From: Aquisalibacillus elongatus
GTDB lineage: Bacteria > Bacillota > Bacilli > Bacillales > Alkalibacillaceae
Direction of reading: 5' to 3'
Length of the DNA stretch: 64,000 nucleotides
NCBI RefSeq assembly: GCF_003843875.1
Contig: NZ_RKRF01000008.1
Span: forward strand, 248,001-312,000
The notes beneath the pieces are model-generated. The model ran no database searches and had not been told where the DNA came from. It worked only from the letters and a program-made list of their open reading frames with translations. Shown here piece after piece: positions 1 through 7,700 of the stretch (position 1 is the stretch's first letter; the number at the start of each line of letters is the position of its first letter). Position numbers and translations under genes: made by a program.

Positions 1-1
1 G

Positions 2-571
2 AAGATTAATAAAATTAAAGAGGCAGTTAAAGAAACAGAAGGACAGATTATTACTTATAGTGGAACACCGATTGCCGCACAATTTTTTTCAACGAGTAAC
101 GGGTTTACCGAAAACGCTGAAGACTACTGGCAAAATGAAGTCCCATATTTAAAGAGCGTTAGCAGCCCTTGGGATGAACGATCACCGGAATTTATGGAAC
201 AACAAATTCTCTCACGGAGCGAAGTTGTAAGTAAGCTTGGGATTGATTCCCCGACGATTAACGTGACTGATACAGTCCGAACTGAAAGTCAACGAATTAA
301 GGAAATTACGATTAACGGTAAAACATTTTCCGGTCGGGAAGTCCGCGAATTATTAGGTTTACGATCGAACGACTTCACCATTCAAGCAAAAGGTGACCAT
401 ATTATTTTTACGACAAAAGGCTACGGCCATGGAGTCGGAATGAGTCAATACGGTGCAAACGGCATGGCAGAGGACGGAAAGGGCTATCAAGAGATCGTCA
501 AACACTACTATCAAGGCGTCGATATCTCAAACGTCCAAGAAGTGATAGACACCCTAAGTGCTATGAATTAA
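2..571 (+). CDS. spoIID: Stage II sporulation protein D, 3' part (5' end outside window)
   Basis: The reading frame is open from the first bases of the window, so this is the C-terminal ~189 residues. SpoIID is a membrane-anchored lytic transglycosylase that works with SpoIIP and SpoIIM during engulfment of the forespore. Visible family hallmarks are the segment with FFSTSNGFTENAEDYW followed by VPYLKSVSSPWD, and near the end GYGHGVGMSQYGANGMA, the conserved C-terminal SpoIID/LytB signature. It is followed by a terminator at 610-651 and by spoIIQ, the usual Bacillus order. The N-terminal signal anchor and the catalytic glutamate region cannot be assessed because they lie upstream of the window. 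Family assignment is very secure. Confidence 0.95.
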   Translation, partial: KINKIKEAVKETEGQIITYSGTPIAAQFFSTSNGFTENAEDYWQNEVPYLKSVSSPWDERSPEFMEQQILSRSEVVSKLGIDSPTINVTDTVRTESQRIKEITINGKTFSGREVRELLGLRSNDFTIQAKGDHIIFTTKGYGHGVGMSQYGANGMAEDGKGYQEIVKHYYQGVDISNVQEVIDTLSAMN

Positions 572-609
572 AGAAGAAGCTGAAACAAAAGTTTATAAGT
601 AAAATACAG

Positions 610-651
610 ACCGTACAATGTGTAAATCATAAAATCATTGTACGGTTTTTC
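610..651 (+). terminator. Terminator after spoIID
   Basis: An 11-bp perfect inverted repeat (ACCGTACAATG / CATTGTACGGT) is separated by a 15-nt AT-rich loop and followed by TTTTTCTT. It lies 39 bases after the spoIID stop, a standard intrinsic terminator. Confidence 0.85.
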
Positions 652-663
652 TTATACCGCTCT

Positions 664-834
664 GTCAAAAAGCTCCGCTTTCCGCAGGCACGGCTTCAAC
701 TTCCCAAAACTCACTACCGTGAGTTTTGCGTGATTTTCAGCTCGTGCTGTTCTGCGACGAACTGGACGTTCTAGTGTCGGCGTTGGCCACAGGACGTGGC
801 CGTATTTAGCCGACCCGGAGTCTCCACTTTTTGA
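664..834. repeat. Large palindromic intergenic element, probably a Bacillaceae-type structured repeat
   Basis: The ~170-bp segment is closed by GTCAAAAAG..CTCCG at the left and CGGAG..CTTTTTGAC at the right. Inside are nested hairpins: AAAACTCA/TGAGTTTT near 716-737 and GGCCAC/GTGGCC near 785-800, plus GCACG/CGTGC pairing. It is GC-richer than its surroundings. The text resembles a family of interspersed palindromic repeats seen in alkaliphilic Bacillus genomes; that is from memory and could not be checked. No ORF of note lies in it. The rest of the spoIID-spoIIQ gap (835-1068) shows nothing certain beyond a possible spoIIQ promoter. Confidence 0.55.
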
Positions 835-1068
835 CTACGCTGATTAAGTCGTCTATTACACTTTTCATTTAACTTTTGTCTTAGCCTGTTAAATTAATGG
901 GAAAAATGAACGTACCCACTGGGCAACAGCACCCACCCCATTTAACAACCCTAAAATTTCTTATTCTGCCCGAAAACTCGATAAAAATCAGGAAATTTTT
1001 AAAAAATTTGCGGTTCGCATGTATATATTCCTTCTTTTTCGTTCAGAATGTTGCTGAGGTGATGAAAT

Positions 1069-1737
1069 ATGAATGAAAAGGAAAGGAAATTGATGCGTGA
1101 ATCTAAGTGGAAAAGCTTAACGCGTCAACGCTGGTTTTACCCAGCACTGTACATCACTCTGGTTGCTGTCATTTTAGCGGGGGTTATGATTTATCAATTC
1201 CAGGCATCTGATGTTACGGATAACGATGCTCAAAATGAGGAAAACCCAAGCCAAGTGGCAGATCAAAACGGAGATGATGATTCTGTTCCAGTAGTCGCTG
1301 ATCAAGAGGATTTAGTCATGCCGACACTATTAGGGGATCAAGCTGAAATCATTACAAATTTTTATGACGCTGAAGCAACGGATGAAGAACAAGAAAATGC
1401 ACTAATTTTCTACAACAACAACTATTACCAGAGTAAAGGCGTCGACATTACTTCAAAAGATGGAGAGCCATTTGAAGTAATCGCTTCCCTAAGCGGTACA
1501 GTGTCTAAAGTTTACGAAGATGATCTAGAAGGTCAAGTCATTGAAATTGAACATGACGATACGCGCACCACATATTATGGTAGTCTATCCGAAACAAATG
1601 TTTCAGAAGGCGATGATGTAACTCAAGGTGATGTGATTGGCGTTTCTGGAACAAACGTCTACGGAGATGAAGAAATGACAAAAGTACACTTCAGACTCCT
1701 TGAAGACGGAGAACCTGTAGATCCTGAATTTCAATAA
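1069..1737 (+). CDS. spoIIQ: Stage II sporulation protein Q (degenerate LytM/M23 domain)
   Basis: SpoIIQ is the forespore-side half of the SpoIIQ-SpoIIIAH channel that joins forespore and mother cell. The 222-residue protein has a basic N-terminus, one membrane segment (about residues 27-46, FYPALYITLVAVILAGVMIY), an acidic linker and a C-terminal LytM/M23 domain (about 90-222). Two metal-ligand positions are changed: Ser122 stands where LytM enzymes have His (SKGVD, Asp126 kept), and Lys205 replaces the first His of the HxH motif (KVH, His207 kept). It is therefore very probably a binding domain, not a peptidase. The start follows GAGGTGATGAAAT. It lies between spoIID and spoIIID as in B. 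subtilis and is expected to be sigma-F dependent; no clear promoter could be fixed by eye. Confidence 0.93.
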   Translation: MNEKERKLMRESKWKSLTRQRWFYPALYITLVAVILAGVMIYQFQASDVTDNDAQNEENPSQVADQNGDDDSVPVVADQEDLVMPTLLGDQAEIITNFYDAEATDEEQENALIFYNNNYYQSKGVDITSKDGEPFEVIASLSGTVSKVYEDDLEGQVIEIEHDDTRTTYYGSLSETNVSEGDDVTQGDVIGVSGTNVYGDEEMTKVHFRLLEDGEPVDPEFQ

Positions 1738-1746
1738 TAAGGAACA

Positions 1747-1785
1747 AAAAATTCCTCGCCGAGTCATTTGGGCGAGGAATTTTTG
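1747..1785 (+). terminator. Terminator after spoIIQ
   Basis: A strong stem (AATTCCTCGCC / GGCGAGGAATT) with a short loop runs into TTTTTG, 10 bases after the spoIIQ stop. Confidence 0.9.
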
Positions 1786-1885
1786 TGTTATATGACAGAA
1801 GACGTGAACTGTTTAACATATTTCCTTCAACTCCTGAATAAACTGTACCATCACATCTTTAGAGGGACATCAGGAGGCGAGGAGT

Positions 1886-2143
1886 TTGCACGATTACATC
1901 AAAGACAGAACGATCCGAATCGCGGAGCATCTTTTAGAAACAAAGAAAACGGTACGAGTAATAGCGAAAGACTTTGGTGTTTCCAAAAGCACCGTACACA
2001 AAGACTTAACGGAAAGGCTGCCAACCATTAACCCAGCCTTAGCCAAGGAAGTTAAGGAAGTTTTAGATTTTCATAAGTCAATCAGACATATTAGAGGTGG
2101 GGAGGCGACGCGTAAAAAGTACCGAGAACAAACAAAGGTTTAG
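1886..2143 (+). CDS. spoIIID: Stage III sporulation transcriptional regulator SpoIIID
   Basis: This small mother-cell DNA-binding protein modulates sigma-E and sigma-K genes. The 85-residue product starts HDYIKDRTIRIAEHLLETKKTV and contains the helix-turn-helix VRVIAKDFGVSKSTVHKDLTERL (about residues 22-44), which matches B. subtilis SpoIIID almost residue for residue. It then continues with the basic tail SIRHIRGGEATRKKYR. It is a little shorter than the 93-residue B. subtilis protein at the C-terminus. The TTG start at 1886 is chosen because AGGAGGCGAGG precedes it and because the family begins with an HDYIK segment. An overlapping frame from 1768 is a shadow. Confidence 0.96.
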   Translation: MHDYIKDRTIRIAEHLLETKKTVRVIAKDFGVSKSTVHKDLTERLPTINPALAKEVKEVLDFHKSIRHIRGGEATRKKYREQTKV

Positions 2144-2225
2144 ACAAACAGACGCCTGTCACCCATACATAAACCATCACAACTTAAATTTCATAAGAAG
2201 ATTCCCACCCGTGACGGGCATTGTC

Positions 2226-2711
2226 TTACCGTTCGTATTTATTGTACAATTCCATTTCCTCTTGGAAAATTTGATCCCCATCTGACCAATGAATGACGGC
2301 TTCGATCGTTTTAATTTCATCGAAAATAACTGGGTCCCCATTCGGTTTAAAAAAGTCCGTTTCTGTACTATCCGTTTTTAACGTTGATAATTCAGTTGGT
2401 TCATCAAAATCATAAGTCTTTGATTGCAGAAGAATTTCTATTCCCTCTTCAAGATAGGCCGTTACTTGAAGGTCAACTTCAGTTGCGACATTACGTTCGT
2501 CACCAACAAAACTCAACTCCCCATAACCAGCAATCTGGTAGGTTGGAACCAATTCAACCGTATAATGATCAAGTTCCCAACTCTCACTTTTTTCATCCAT
2601 TTTAAACATGTAATAGTGATTCGATTGATCGTTATCGTCTTGGTTTAAAAAGTAGCTAGTAATAGCTAGAATGATGATAGCGACTATGACTACGATTGTT
2701 TTTCGGTCCAT
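2226..2711 (-). CDS. Membrane-anchored extracytoplasmic protein of unknown function
   Basis: I do not recognise a family. The 161-residue product has an N-terminal membrane anchor (residues 5-22, TIVVIVAIIILAITSYFL) and an acidic extracytoplasmic domain of about 135 residues rich in beta-type sequence, with no cysteines and no catalytic motif visible. The ATG at 2711 is preferred over an upstream in-frame ATG at 2735 because AGGAGGAAACATCT precedes it. It runs opposite to the sporulation genes and is transcribed from a region that carries two identical palindromes (2737-2746 and 2770-2779), so it is probably separately regulated. Only a small CCCGTGACGGG inverted repeat lies between its end and spoIIID. 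Confidence 0.7.
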   Translation of the reverse strand: MDRKTIVVIVAIIILAITSYFLNQDDNDQSNHYYMFKMDEKSESWELDHYTVELVPTYQIAGYGELSFVGDERNVATEVDLQVTAYLEEGIEILLQSKTYDFDEPTELSTLKTDSTETDFFKPNGDPVIFDEIKTIEAVIHWSDGDQIFQEEMELYNKYER

Positions 2712-2736
2712 AGATGTTTCCTCCTGGGAAATCAAT

Positions 2737-2779
2737 CAAACGTTTGCTTGATTTTTTAAGTCAGTTAAACAAACGTTTG
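2737..2779 (-). promoter_or_regulatory. Paired palindromic operators CAAACGTTTG
   Basis: The perfect 10-bp palindrome CAAACGTTTG occurs at 2737-2746 and again at 2770-2779, start to start 33 bp, about three helical turns. Both copies lie just upstream of the minus-strand membrane-protein gene. The spacing and identity fit a dimeric repressor binding twice on one face of the DNA. The regulator is not identifiable; LacI/GalR and TetR sites can look like this. Confidence 0.5.
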
Positions 2780-2913
2780 ATTAATTTTATAATGTACTTT
2801 GCTAATAAAAGATTAGCACATTTCCTATCTTTTATAAATTAATGATTAAAAAAATGATAATACCCCCTAAAATTTTGACAAAACATCGTATAGATAGACA
2901 AATAACATATGAA

Positions 2914-2996
2914 AAAGGCAAAACCGCTGAAAGGTGGTGACGCAAAGCTATAGGGACTAATGAACGTGAAACGTTCGATGTTAGCCAGCTGCCAGT
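2914..2996 (+). ncRNA. Cyclic di-GMP-I (GEMM) riboswitch, copy 1
   Basis: The segment has the class I core in order: GGCAAA, a P2 stem capped by GAAA (CGCTGAAAGGTG), the near-invariant GACGCAAAGC, GGGACTAA, a P3 hairpin (AACGTGAAACGTT), then ATGTTAGCCAGCTGCC closing the aptamer. It is followed directly by an intrinsic terminator at 3010-3037, which implies transcriptional control of the genes at 3060 and 3606. A TTGACA lies at 2875-2880, but no convincing -10 could be assigned. Confidence 0.9.
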
Positions 2997-3009
2997 ACAA
3001 AAGGTAGTA

Positions 3010-3037
3010 AAGTCTAACATTTATGTTAGACTTTTTT
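3010..3037 (+). terminator. Riboswitch expression-platform terminator
   Basis: AGTCTAACAT / (A)TGTTAGACT forms a perfect stem followed by TTTTTTATT, immediately downstream of the c-di-GMP aptamer and upstream of the ribosome binding site AAGGGGGGA. This is the switch element for the operon 3060-4448. Confidence 0.85.
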
Positions 3038-3059
3038 ATTTTTTAAAGGGGGGACATCA

Positions 3060-3587
3060 ATGATATTCAAACAAGCACTTATATTATATTTATTATGCCT
3101 TATATTTACCGTAGGATGTCAGGATAACCAAGGGGAAACAACAGAAGAAACAAATAATGATGTACAAGCCGAGAAAACAGATGAAGCAAATTCGTCAGAT
3201 GATGAGGAATATATGTATGAAAACGAGTCTAACGGTGTGTATGTTAGTCAATTAGAGAATTGGAAGTTTAAAACAGAAGAGAGTAACCCCTATAGCGCCA
3301 TATTCGAAACAAATGGTGTACAAGCTATCATAAGTATTGTTGAGACATCCAAGACAATAGACGAATTAAAGGAAGAGTTAATAGCGGGATCTGGGAATTC
3401 CGTAGTTATAACAAGTGAAAATGGTCACCTATCTTATAAAACGGATAATGAAGAAAGCATGCAGACAAATGTGTTTTTCGAGCAAAGAGATGATGAAGTT
3501 ATAATGTTATCATTTGTAGCTCCAACTAGTGAAATGAAGGAGAAAGAAAGTCAGATTAACAATTTTGAACAAAATTTAAAATATTAA
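3060..3587 (+). CDS. Lipoprotein of unknown function, c-di-GMP riboswitch controlled
   Basis: The 175-residue protein begins with a lipoprotein signal peptide ending in the lipobox FTVGC (Cys ~20), followed by an acidic, Asn/Glu-rich linker (residues 21-58). A folded domain of about 115 residues then starts YVSQLENWKF and contains AIISIVETSKTIDELKEEL. The pattern resembles PsbP/DcrB-like small secreted domains, but I would not assign one. The ATG follows AAGGGGGGACATCA. The gene is the first after the riboswitch and is 18 bases from the next gene, so the two form an operon. Position under a c-di-GMP switch suggests an envelope or surface-attachment role; that is inference. Confidence 0.75.
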   Translation: MIFKQALILYLLCLIFTVGCQDNQGETTEETNNDVQAEKTDEANSSDDEEYMYENESNGVYVSQLENWKFKTEESNPYSAIFETNGVQAIISIVETSKTIDELKEELIAGSGNSVVITSENGHLSYKTDNEESMQTNVFFEQRDDEVIMLSFVAPTSEMKEKESQINNFEQNLKY

Positions 3588-3605
3588 ATTGAAAGGATGA
3601 TTAAT

Positions 3606-4448
3606 GTGAAAAAAATGATTAGTACGGTGGTTTTATCAGCTATATTATTAGTAGGCACTTTAGTTGCAGCGGCTGAGGACCAAAGTGCATTGAGTCCGGA
3701 TTCAGAAGTTTACGATTTTAGTAGAATCTTAGAAGATGCTGAATATGAGTTGACTGAGGAGGAGGCACAAAAAGTCCTTCTACAAAATCAGTATGCAGAT
3801 GAACGTATTACAGAAGCTGAACTCGTGTTAGAAGAAGGAGATAGCGAGAAATCTCAGGAGCTGCTTGAAGATTATGAAGAACATCTTAATGAAATCAGCC
3901 AAGTAGTTGCGGAAATGAAAGAAAACGAAAAAGATTCTTCGGAAGTTGAAGAAGTCGTAGCAGAAAAATCTGTTGAGAGAAATAGTGAGTTACAAGACCT
4001 TTTAGAAAAAGAAGATCTACCAGAAGAAGCTAAAGAAGGAATTTCACAGGCCATTGACAATCAAGAAAAGGCTATGGAAAATTTAGCGGAAGCTCAAGAA
4101 AAAGCAAGAGAGGCGCAAGAACAAGCTGAAGAGAAGCAAGCAGAAGCGCAAGAACAAGCTGAAGAAAAGCAAGCGGAAGCACAGGAACAAGCTGAAGAAA
4201 AACAGTCTGGAGCGCAAGAAAAAGCTGAAGAAAAACAGTCTGGAGCGCAAGAAAAAGCTGAAGAAAAACAGTCTGGAGCGCAAGAAAAAGCTGAGGAAAA
4301 GCAAACTGGAGCACAAGAACAAGCTGAGGAAAAGCAATCCAATGCAAAACAAGAGGATCAGCAAGGTGCTCAAAGCCAAGCAAATGAAAATACTGACGAA
4401 ACGGAAGAGAGAGGGAATGCAGACTCAGAAGGTGATCAAAGACCATAA
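3606..4448 (+). CDS. Secreted acidic protein with DUF5667-like domain and 11-residue tandem repeats
   Basis: The 280-residue product has a signal peptide (VLSAILLVGTLVAAA) and then a DUF5667-like region (about 35-150: YADERITEAELVLEEGD...LLEDYEEHLNEI). The C-terminal half is a coiled-coil-like repeat of AQE(Q/K)AEEKQ(A/S)(E/G), about eight copies, ending in a polar tail. The GTG at 3606 is chosen because GAAAGG (3591-3596) would overlap the alternative ATG at 3597. The repeat unit is exactly 33 bp, so copy number can change by slippage. It is co-transcribed with the lipoprotein behind the riboswitch. It may be an extended surface or matrix protein; the domain name is moderately sure, the role is inference. 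Confidence 0.75.
   Translation: MKKMISTVVLSAILLVGTLVAAAEDQSALSPDSEVYDFSRILEDAEYELTEEEAQKVLLQNQYADERITEAELVLEEGDSEKSQELLEDYEEHLNEISQVVAEMKENEKDSSEVEEVVAEKSVERNSELQDLLEKEDLPEEAKEGISQAIDNQEKAMENLAEAQEKAREAQEQAEEKQAEAQEQAEEKQAEAQEQAEEKQSGAQEKAEEKQSGAQEKAEEKQSGAQEKAEEKQTGAQEQAEEKQSNAKQEDQQGAQSQANENTDETEERGNADSEGDQRP
4093..4350 (+). repeat. 33-bp tandem repeat inside the secreted protein gene
   Basis: About eight consecutive 33-bp units encode AQEQAEEKQAE-type 11-mers. Copies around 4200-4300 are nearly identical in DNA (AACAGTCTGGAGCGCAAG recurs), while the first and last copies have drifted, which points to recent internal expansion. Confidence 0.85.
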
Positions 4449-4455
4449 CTTAAAC

Positions 4456-4492
4456 AAATCAGGCAACAGCTCAAGAGTTGTTGCCTGATTTG
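4456..4492 (+). terminator. Terminator after the riboswitch operon
   Basis: AAATCAGGCAACAGCTC pairs with GAGTTGTTGCCTGATTT (one mismatch near the loop), 8 bases after the stop at 4448. Confidence 0.85.
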
Positions 4493-4582
4493 TGTATAAA
4501 GTTAAACGTGTCTTTACCTCTAATGTTCAATCATGTAATCTGAAAATTAATTATAATCGTCTTAATTGAGGTAGGGATTAGA

Positions 4583-5317
4583 ATGAAAGACTCACATCAG
4601 CTTAACGAATCACTTAAACTTGCAAACCAAGGAAATGAAATTGAAAGAGAACTATTAATTCAACACTACAAACCATATGTCATAAACGTTGTAAGTAAAA
4701 TATGTAAACGGTTCGTGACATGGAGTGATGATGAGACGAGCATTGGTTTAATAGCACTTAATAAGGCGATTGATACATATAAACCAAATCAGGGTAGAAC
4801 GTTTTTAAATTATGTATATTTAATTATAAAAAGAGATTTAGTTGATTATTTCAAAAACGAACATAAAGAAAAGCATTTATCTTTTAACCATAATCCTGAA
4901 TCTGAAAGTACATTAGCTGAAATCGAAACTTCTATGGAAAGACATGAAAGCCAACAAAAAAATGAGGATATCATAGAAGAAATTTTAGCTTTGAATCAGC
5001 AGTTAGTAAAGTTTGGAATAGTATTTGAGGAATTAGAGCAATACACACCTACTCATAAAAAGACCAAAAAAATACTTTTAGAGATAGCAACAGCGCTCAT
5101 TAAAAACCAGACATGTTTAGAATCCCTATACCAGAAAAGAAGGTTGCCGATATCCGAATTGACAAAGTTAGTTCCATATAGTTCTAAAACTATTGAACGA
5201 CATCGAAAATACCTTATTACATTAGTTGTCATTAAGCTTCACCCCAATTGGATACATTTATCACAACTCATTGACCATGAAGGAAAGGAGGGGGCAACGT
5301 ATGAAACATCTAAATAA
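4583..5317 (+). CDS. sigI: RNA polymerase sigma factor SigI
   Basis: SigI is a sigma-70-family factor used in heat and envelope stress and controlled by the membrane anti-sigma factor RsgI. The 244-residue protein has the region-2 block LIQHYKPYVINVVSKICKR and WSDDETSIGLIALNKAIDTY, then FLNYVYLIIKRDLVDYFKNEHK, and a C-terminal region-4-like helix-turn-helix (ELTKLVPYSSKTIERHRKYLI). These are typical of SigI rather than ECF sigma factors. It overlaps the start of rsgI by 17 bases, the normal sigI-rsgI coupling. Autoregulation is usual in the family, but I could not find a convincing sigma-I promoter upstream. Confidence 0.93.
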   Translation: MKDSHQLNESLKLANQGNEIERELLIQHYKPYVINVVSKICKRFVTWSDDETSIGLIALNKAIDTYKPNQGRTFLNYVYLIIKRDLVDYFKNEHKEKHLSFNHNPESESTLAEIETSMERHESQQKNEDIIEEILALNQQLVKFGIVFEELEQYTPTHKKTKKILLEIATALIKNQTCLESLYQKRRLPISELTKLVPYSSKTIERHRKYLITLVVIKLHPNWIHLSQLIDHEGKEGATYETSK

Positions 5318-6518
5318 AGAAAAAGGCATCGTCATTAAACTTACAGATGAATCTATTGTTTTAATGTTAGATGACGGGAATTTTAAAAATATCCCTAGAA
5401 GCGGTGAATACCCTTCAATCGGAGAACAATATGAGTTTACAAAGAAAAAAGGCTTTTCGTATATGAATATAACTAAGTATGCTTCACTCGCTAGTATTTT
5501 AATAGTATCAATCTTGGTATACGTTCTGTCCTCTGGTGAAACAAATGAACCATCCTACCTTATGGTAATGGATATAAACCCAAGTATTGAGATTGAAGTA
5601 GGTGAGCAAGATAAGGTGTTAGGAATGAAAGGGTTGAACGAAGATGGTCGTGATGTTTTAAGAGGCCTAGAACATGACCAACATATTACTTCTTTGGTAA
5701 AAGCAATCCATCATAAATTAGCGGAACTAGATTATATAAATGACGATGAGGTTGCGACTATTTCAACTTCCATTGTATCAATCGAAAATAACATAGAGCA
5801 TCACCAAGATGTTATACAACAAATTGAAGCGGAATTTGAGCAAGACCAAACAGAAGTATTCACAAATCAAGTCGATTATGAAGTTTATGAAAATGCTGAA
5901 AAACTTAATCTCACAGTCAACCAGATGGATTTTTATAACCAATTAAAAAAACAAGATAAGGTTAAACACGTTGATGAAGTCAGAGGTCTATCAATTAAGG
6001 AACTGAATGAACTACGCGATGAAAAGAAAGGACTGCAATCAGAACAGAACAAACCGAACGGTCAGATTCAAAATGGAAAATCAAATCAGACCCAATCAGG
6101 TTCCAAAAAAGAACAAAATGCTAGTGAGCAACATAATGAACGTCAAGATACTAGGCAGCAGCCTGATCAAGAGGTGGGAAATACTAAACAAGAAAATAAA
6201 GAACAGCCAGGTTCAAAAGATGATAAGTCGAAGGCAACACCTGAACAAAATGGAGATGTAGAGGAAACCCCTAAGGATTCAAAAGAGACATCAGAGACTA
6301 CAGAAGAAACGACATCCCAAGAAAATGAAAAACGAAAACCTGATTCTGAGTCTCAAGAATCCAATGACTTAGAGGACAAGAACACAAATCAACCTAATCG
6401 TGACCAGGAGGTAGAACAGGAGCGTGAAGATCAAGAACTTTCTGAAGAAAAGGATGAAAAGTCAACAGATGGTGAGCAAGAGGAAGATTCTCAAAGTCGT
6501 GCGAGTAGCAGGAATTAG
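5301..6518 (+). CDS. rsgI: Anti-sigma-I factor RsgI
   Basis: RsgI holds SigI at the membrane until cleavage releases it. The 405-residue product has an N-terminal cytoplasmic RsgI domain (residues 1-55, KGIVIKLTDESIVLML), one membrane helix (about 62-78, LASILIVSILVYVLSS), and an extracytoplasmic domain opening with SYLMVMDINPSIEIEV. The D91-I-N-P94-S motif is where RsgI proteins are known to self-cleave between Asn and Pro. The last ~160 residues are low-complexity, Glu/Gln/Lys/Ser-rich. The ATG at 5301 is preferred because of AAAGGAGGGGG just before it; upstream in-frame starts lie inside sigI. The 126-base gap to mbl contains the mbl promoter and no clear terminator. Confidence 0.93.
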   Translation: MKHLNKEKGIVIKLTDESIVLMLDDGNFKNIPRSGEYPSIGEQYEFTKKKGFSYMNITKYASLASILIVSILVYVLSSGETNEPSYLMVMDINPSIEIEVGEQDKVLGMKGLNEDGRDVLRGLEHDQHITSLVKAIHHKLAELDYINDDEVATISTSIVSIENNIEHHQDVIQQIEAEFEQDQTEVFTNQVDYEVYENAEKLNLTVNQMDFYNQLKKQDKVKHVDEVRGLSIKELNELRDEKKGLQSEQNKPNGQIQNGKSNQTQSGSKKEQNASEQHNERQDTRQQPDQEVGNTKQENKEQPGSKDDKSKATPEQNGDVEETPKDSKETSETTEETTSQENEKRKPDSESQESNDLEDKNTNQPNRDQEVEQEREDQELSEEKDEKSTDGEQEEDSQSRASSRN

Positions 6519-6565
6519 TATTATATTGACTTGAAAATGTGTTTGAAAATTAACTAAAAAACAAA

Positions 6566-6594
6566 GTGACAGCCACCACAAAAAGTGATAAAAT
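6566..6594 (+). promoter_or_regulatory. Likely sigma-A promoter of mbl
   Basis: GTGACA (6566-6571) and TAAAAT (6589-6594) are separated by exactly 17 bases and lie 50 bases upstream of the mbl start. Confidence 0.6.
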
Positions 6595-6644
6595 ATTACA
6601 ATAGAATACTATATTTTCGCACGCGTAGGGGGATCAATTAATCC

Positions 6645-7640
6645 ATGTTTGCAAGAGATATTGGAATTGACTTAGGTACAGCGAATGTACTGATTCATGT
6701 AAAAGGTAAAGGCATTGTATTAGACGAACCATCCGTTGTGGCAATGGATAAAAATACAGGGAAAGTATTAGAAGTCGGTCATGCAGCTCGTCGCATGGTT
6801 GGCCGTACTCCAGGAAATATTGAAGCGATTCGTCCGTTAAAAGATGGTGTAATCGCTGACTTTGACGTTACCGAAGCTATGTTACGCTATTTCATTGGGA
6901 AAATTAACGTTAAAGGCATGTTTTCAAAACCACGCATTTTAGTCTGTTGCCCAACCAACATCACGAAGGTTGAACAAAAAGCGATCAAAGAAGCGGCAGA
7001 AAAAAGTGGCGGTAAGAAAGTATACTTAGAAGAAGAACCAAAAGTTGCAGCTGTAGGCGCTGGAATGGATATTTTCCAACCAAGCGGTAATATGGTTATT
7101 GATATTGGTGGTGGAACGACTGATATTGCCGTGTTATCGATGGGAGATATCGTCACATCAGAGTCTATTAAACTTGCTGGTGATAAGTTAGATCAAGAAA
7201 TTTTACAATACATTAAACGCAAATATAAATTATTAATCGGTGACCGTACCGCTGAAGACATTAAAGTTAATGTAGCCACTGTCTTTAAAGGTAACCGCGA
7301 AGAAGAAATTGATATCCGCGGCCGTGACTTAGTGTCTGGATTGCCACGTACGATTACGATTGGCTCTGCAGAGATTGAAGAAGCGTTACGCGAATCCGTT
7401 GCGCTTGTCGTACAGGCAGCAAAACAAGTGTTAGAAAATACTCCACCAGAATTATCCGCAGATATCATTGACCGCGGTGTCATTTTAACAGGTGGTGGTG
7501 CATTGTTAGACGGTTTAGATCAGCTAATGGCTGAAGAACTTAAAGTACCTGTCTTTATTGCTGAAGAACCAATGCACTGCGTGGCAAGAGGTACAGGTAT
7601 GATGCTAGAGAACATCGATAAAATTGCAAAAATCGGTTAA
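6645..7640 (+). CDS. mbl: MreB-like actin Mbl
   Basis: Mbl is a bacterial actin that guides lateral cell-wall synthesis with the elongation machinery. The 331-residue protein matches the family's usual length and shows actin-fold nucleotide motifs: IGIDLGTANVLIHVKGKGIVL (phosphate 1), VIDIGGGTTDIAVLSMG (phosphate 2, about residues 150-166) and GVILTGGGALLDGLDQLM (adenosine). FARDIGIDLGTANVLI at the start and its position after spoIIID separate it from MreB and MreBH. The ribosome binding site is TAGGGGGAT. Confidence 0.96.
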   Translation: MFARDIGIDLGTANVLIHVKGKGIVLDEPSVVAMDKNTGKVLEVGHAARRMVGRTPGNIEAIRPLKDGVIADFDVTEAMLRYFIGKINVKGMFSKPRILVCCPTNITKVEQKAIKEAAEKSGGKKVYLEEEPKVAAVGAGMDIFQPSGNMVIDIGGGTTDIAVLSMGDIVTSESIKLAGDKLDQEILQYIKRKYKLLIGDRTAEDIKVNVATVFKGNREEEIDIRGRDLVSGLPRTITIGSAEIEEALRESVALVVQAAKQVLENTPPELSADIIDRGVILTGGGALLDGLDQLMAEELKVPVFIAEEPMHCVARGTGMMLENIDKIAKIG

Positions 7641-7647
7641 TCGATAC

Positions 7648-7673
7648 GAATCAAGGCATTTTTGCCTTGATTC
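7648..7673 (+). terminator. Hairpin after mbl
   Basis: A perfect 11-bp stem (GAATCAAGGCA / TGCCTTGATTC) with a TTTT loop lies 7 bases after the mbl stop. No long U-run follows, so termination may be partial and flhO may be read through. Confidence 0.65.
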
Positions 7674-7700
7674 ACTATTAACTAAAAGGAGGCGCACCTA

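Noticed and set aside
1768..2031. 87-codon ORF across the spoIIQ terminator
   Set aside because: It runs through the terminator and overlaps spoIIID in another frame; it is a shadow.
2862..2890. Sigma-I promoter ACCCCC...CGTA before riboswitch 1
   Set aside because: The spacing of 19 bases is longer than I would expect for sigma-I promoters, and a TTGACA overlaps. The nearby sigI gene makes it tempting, but the evidence is weak.
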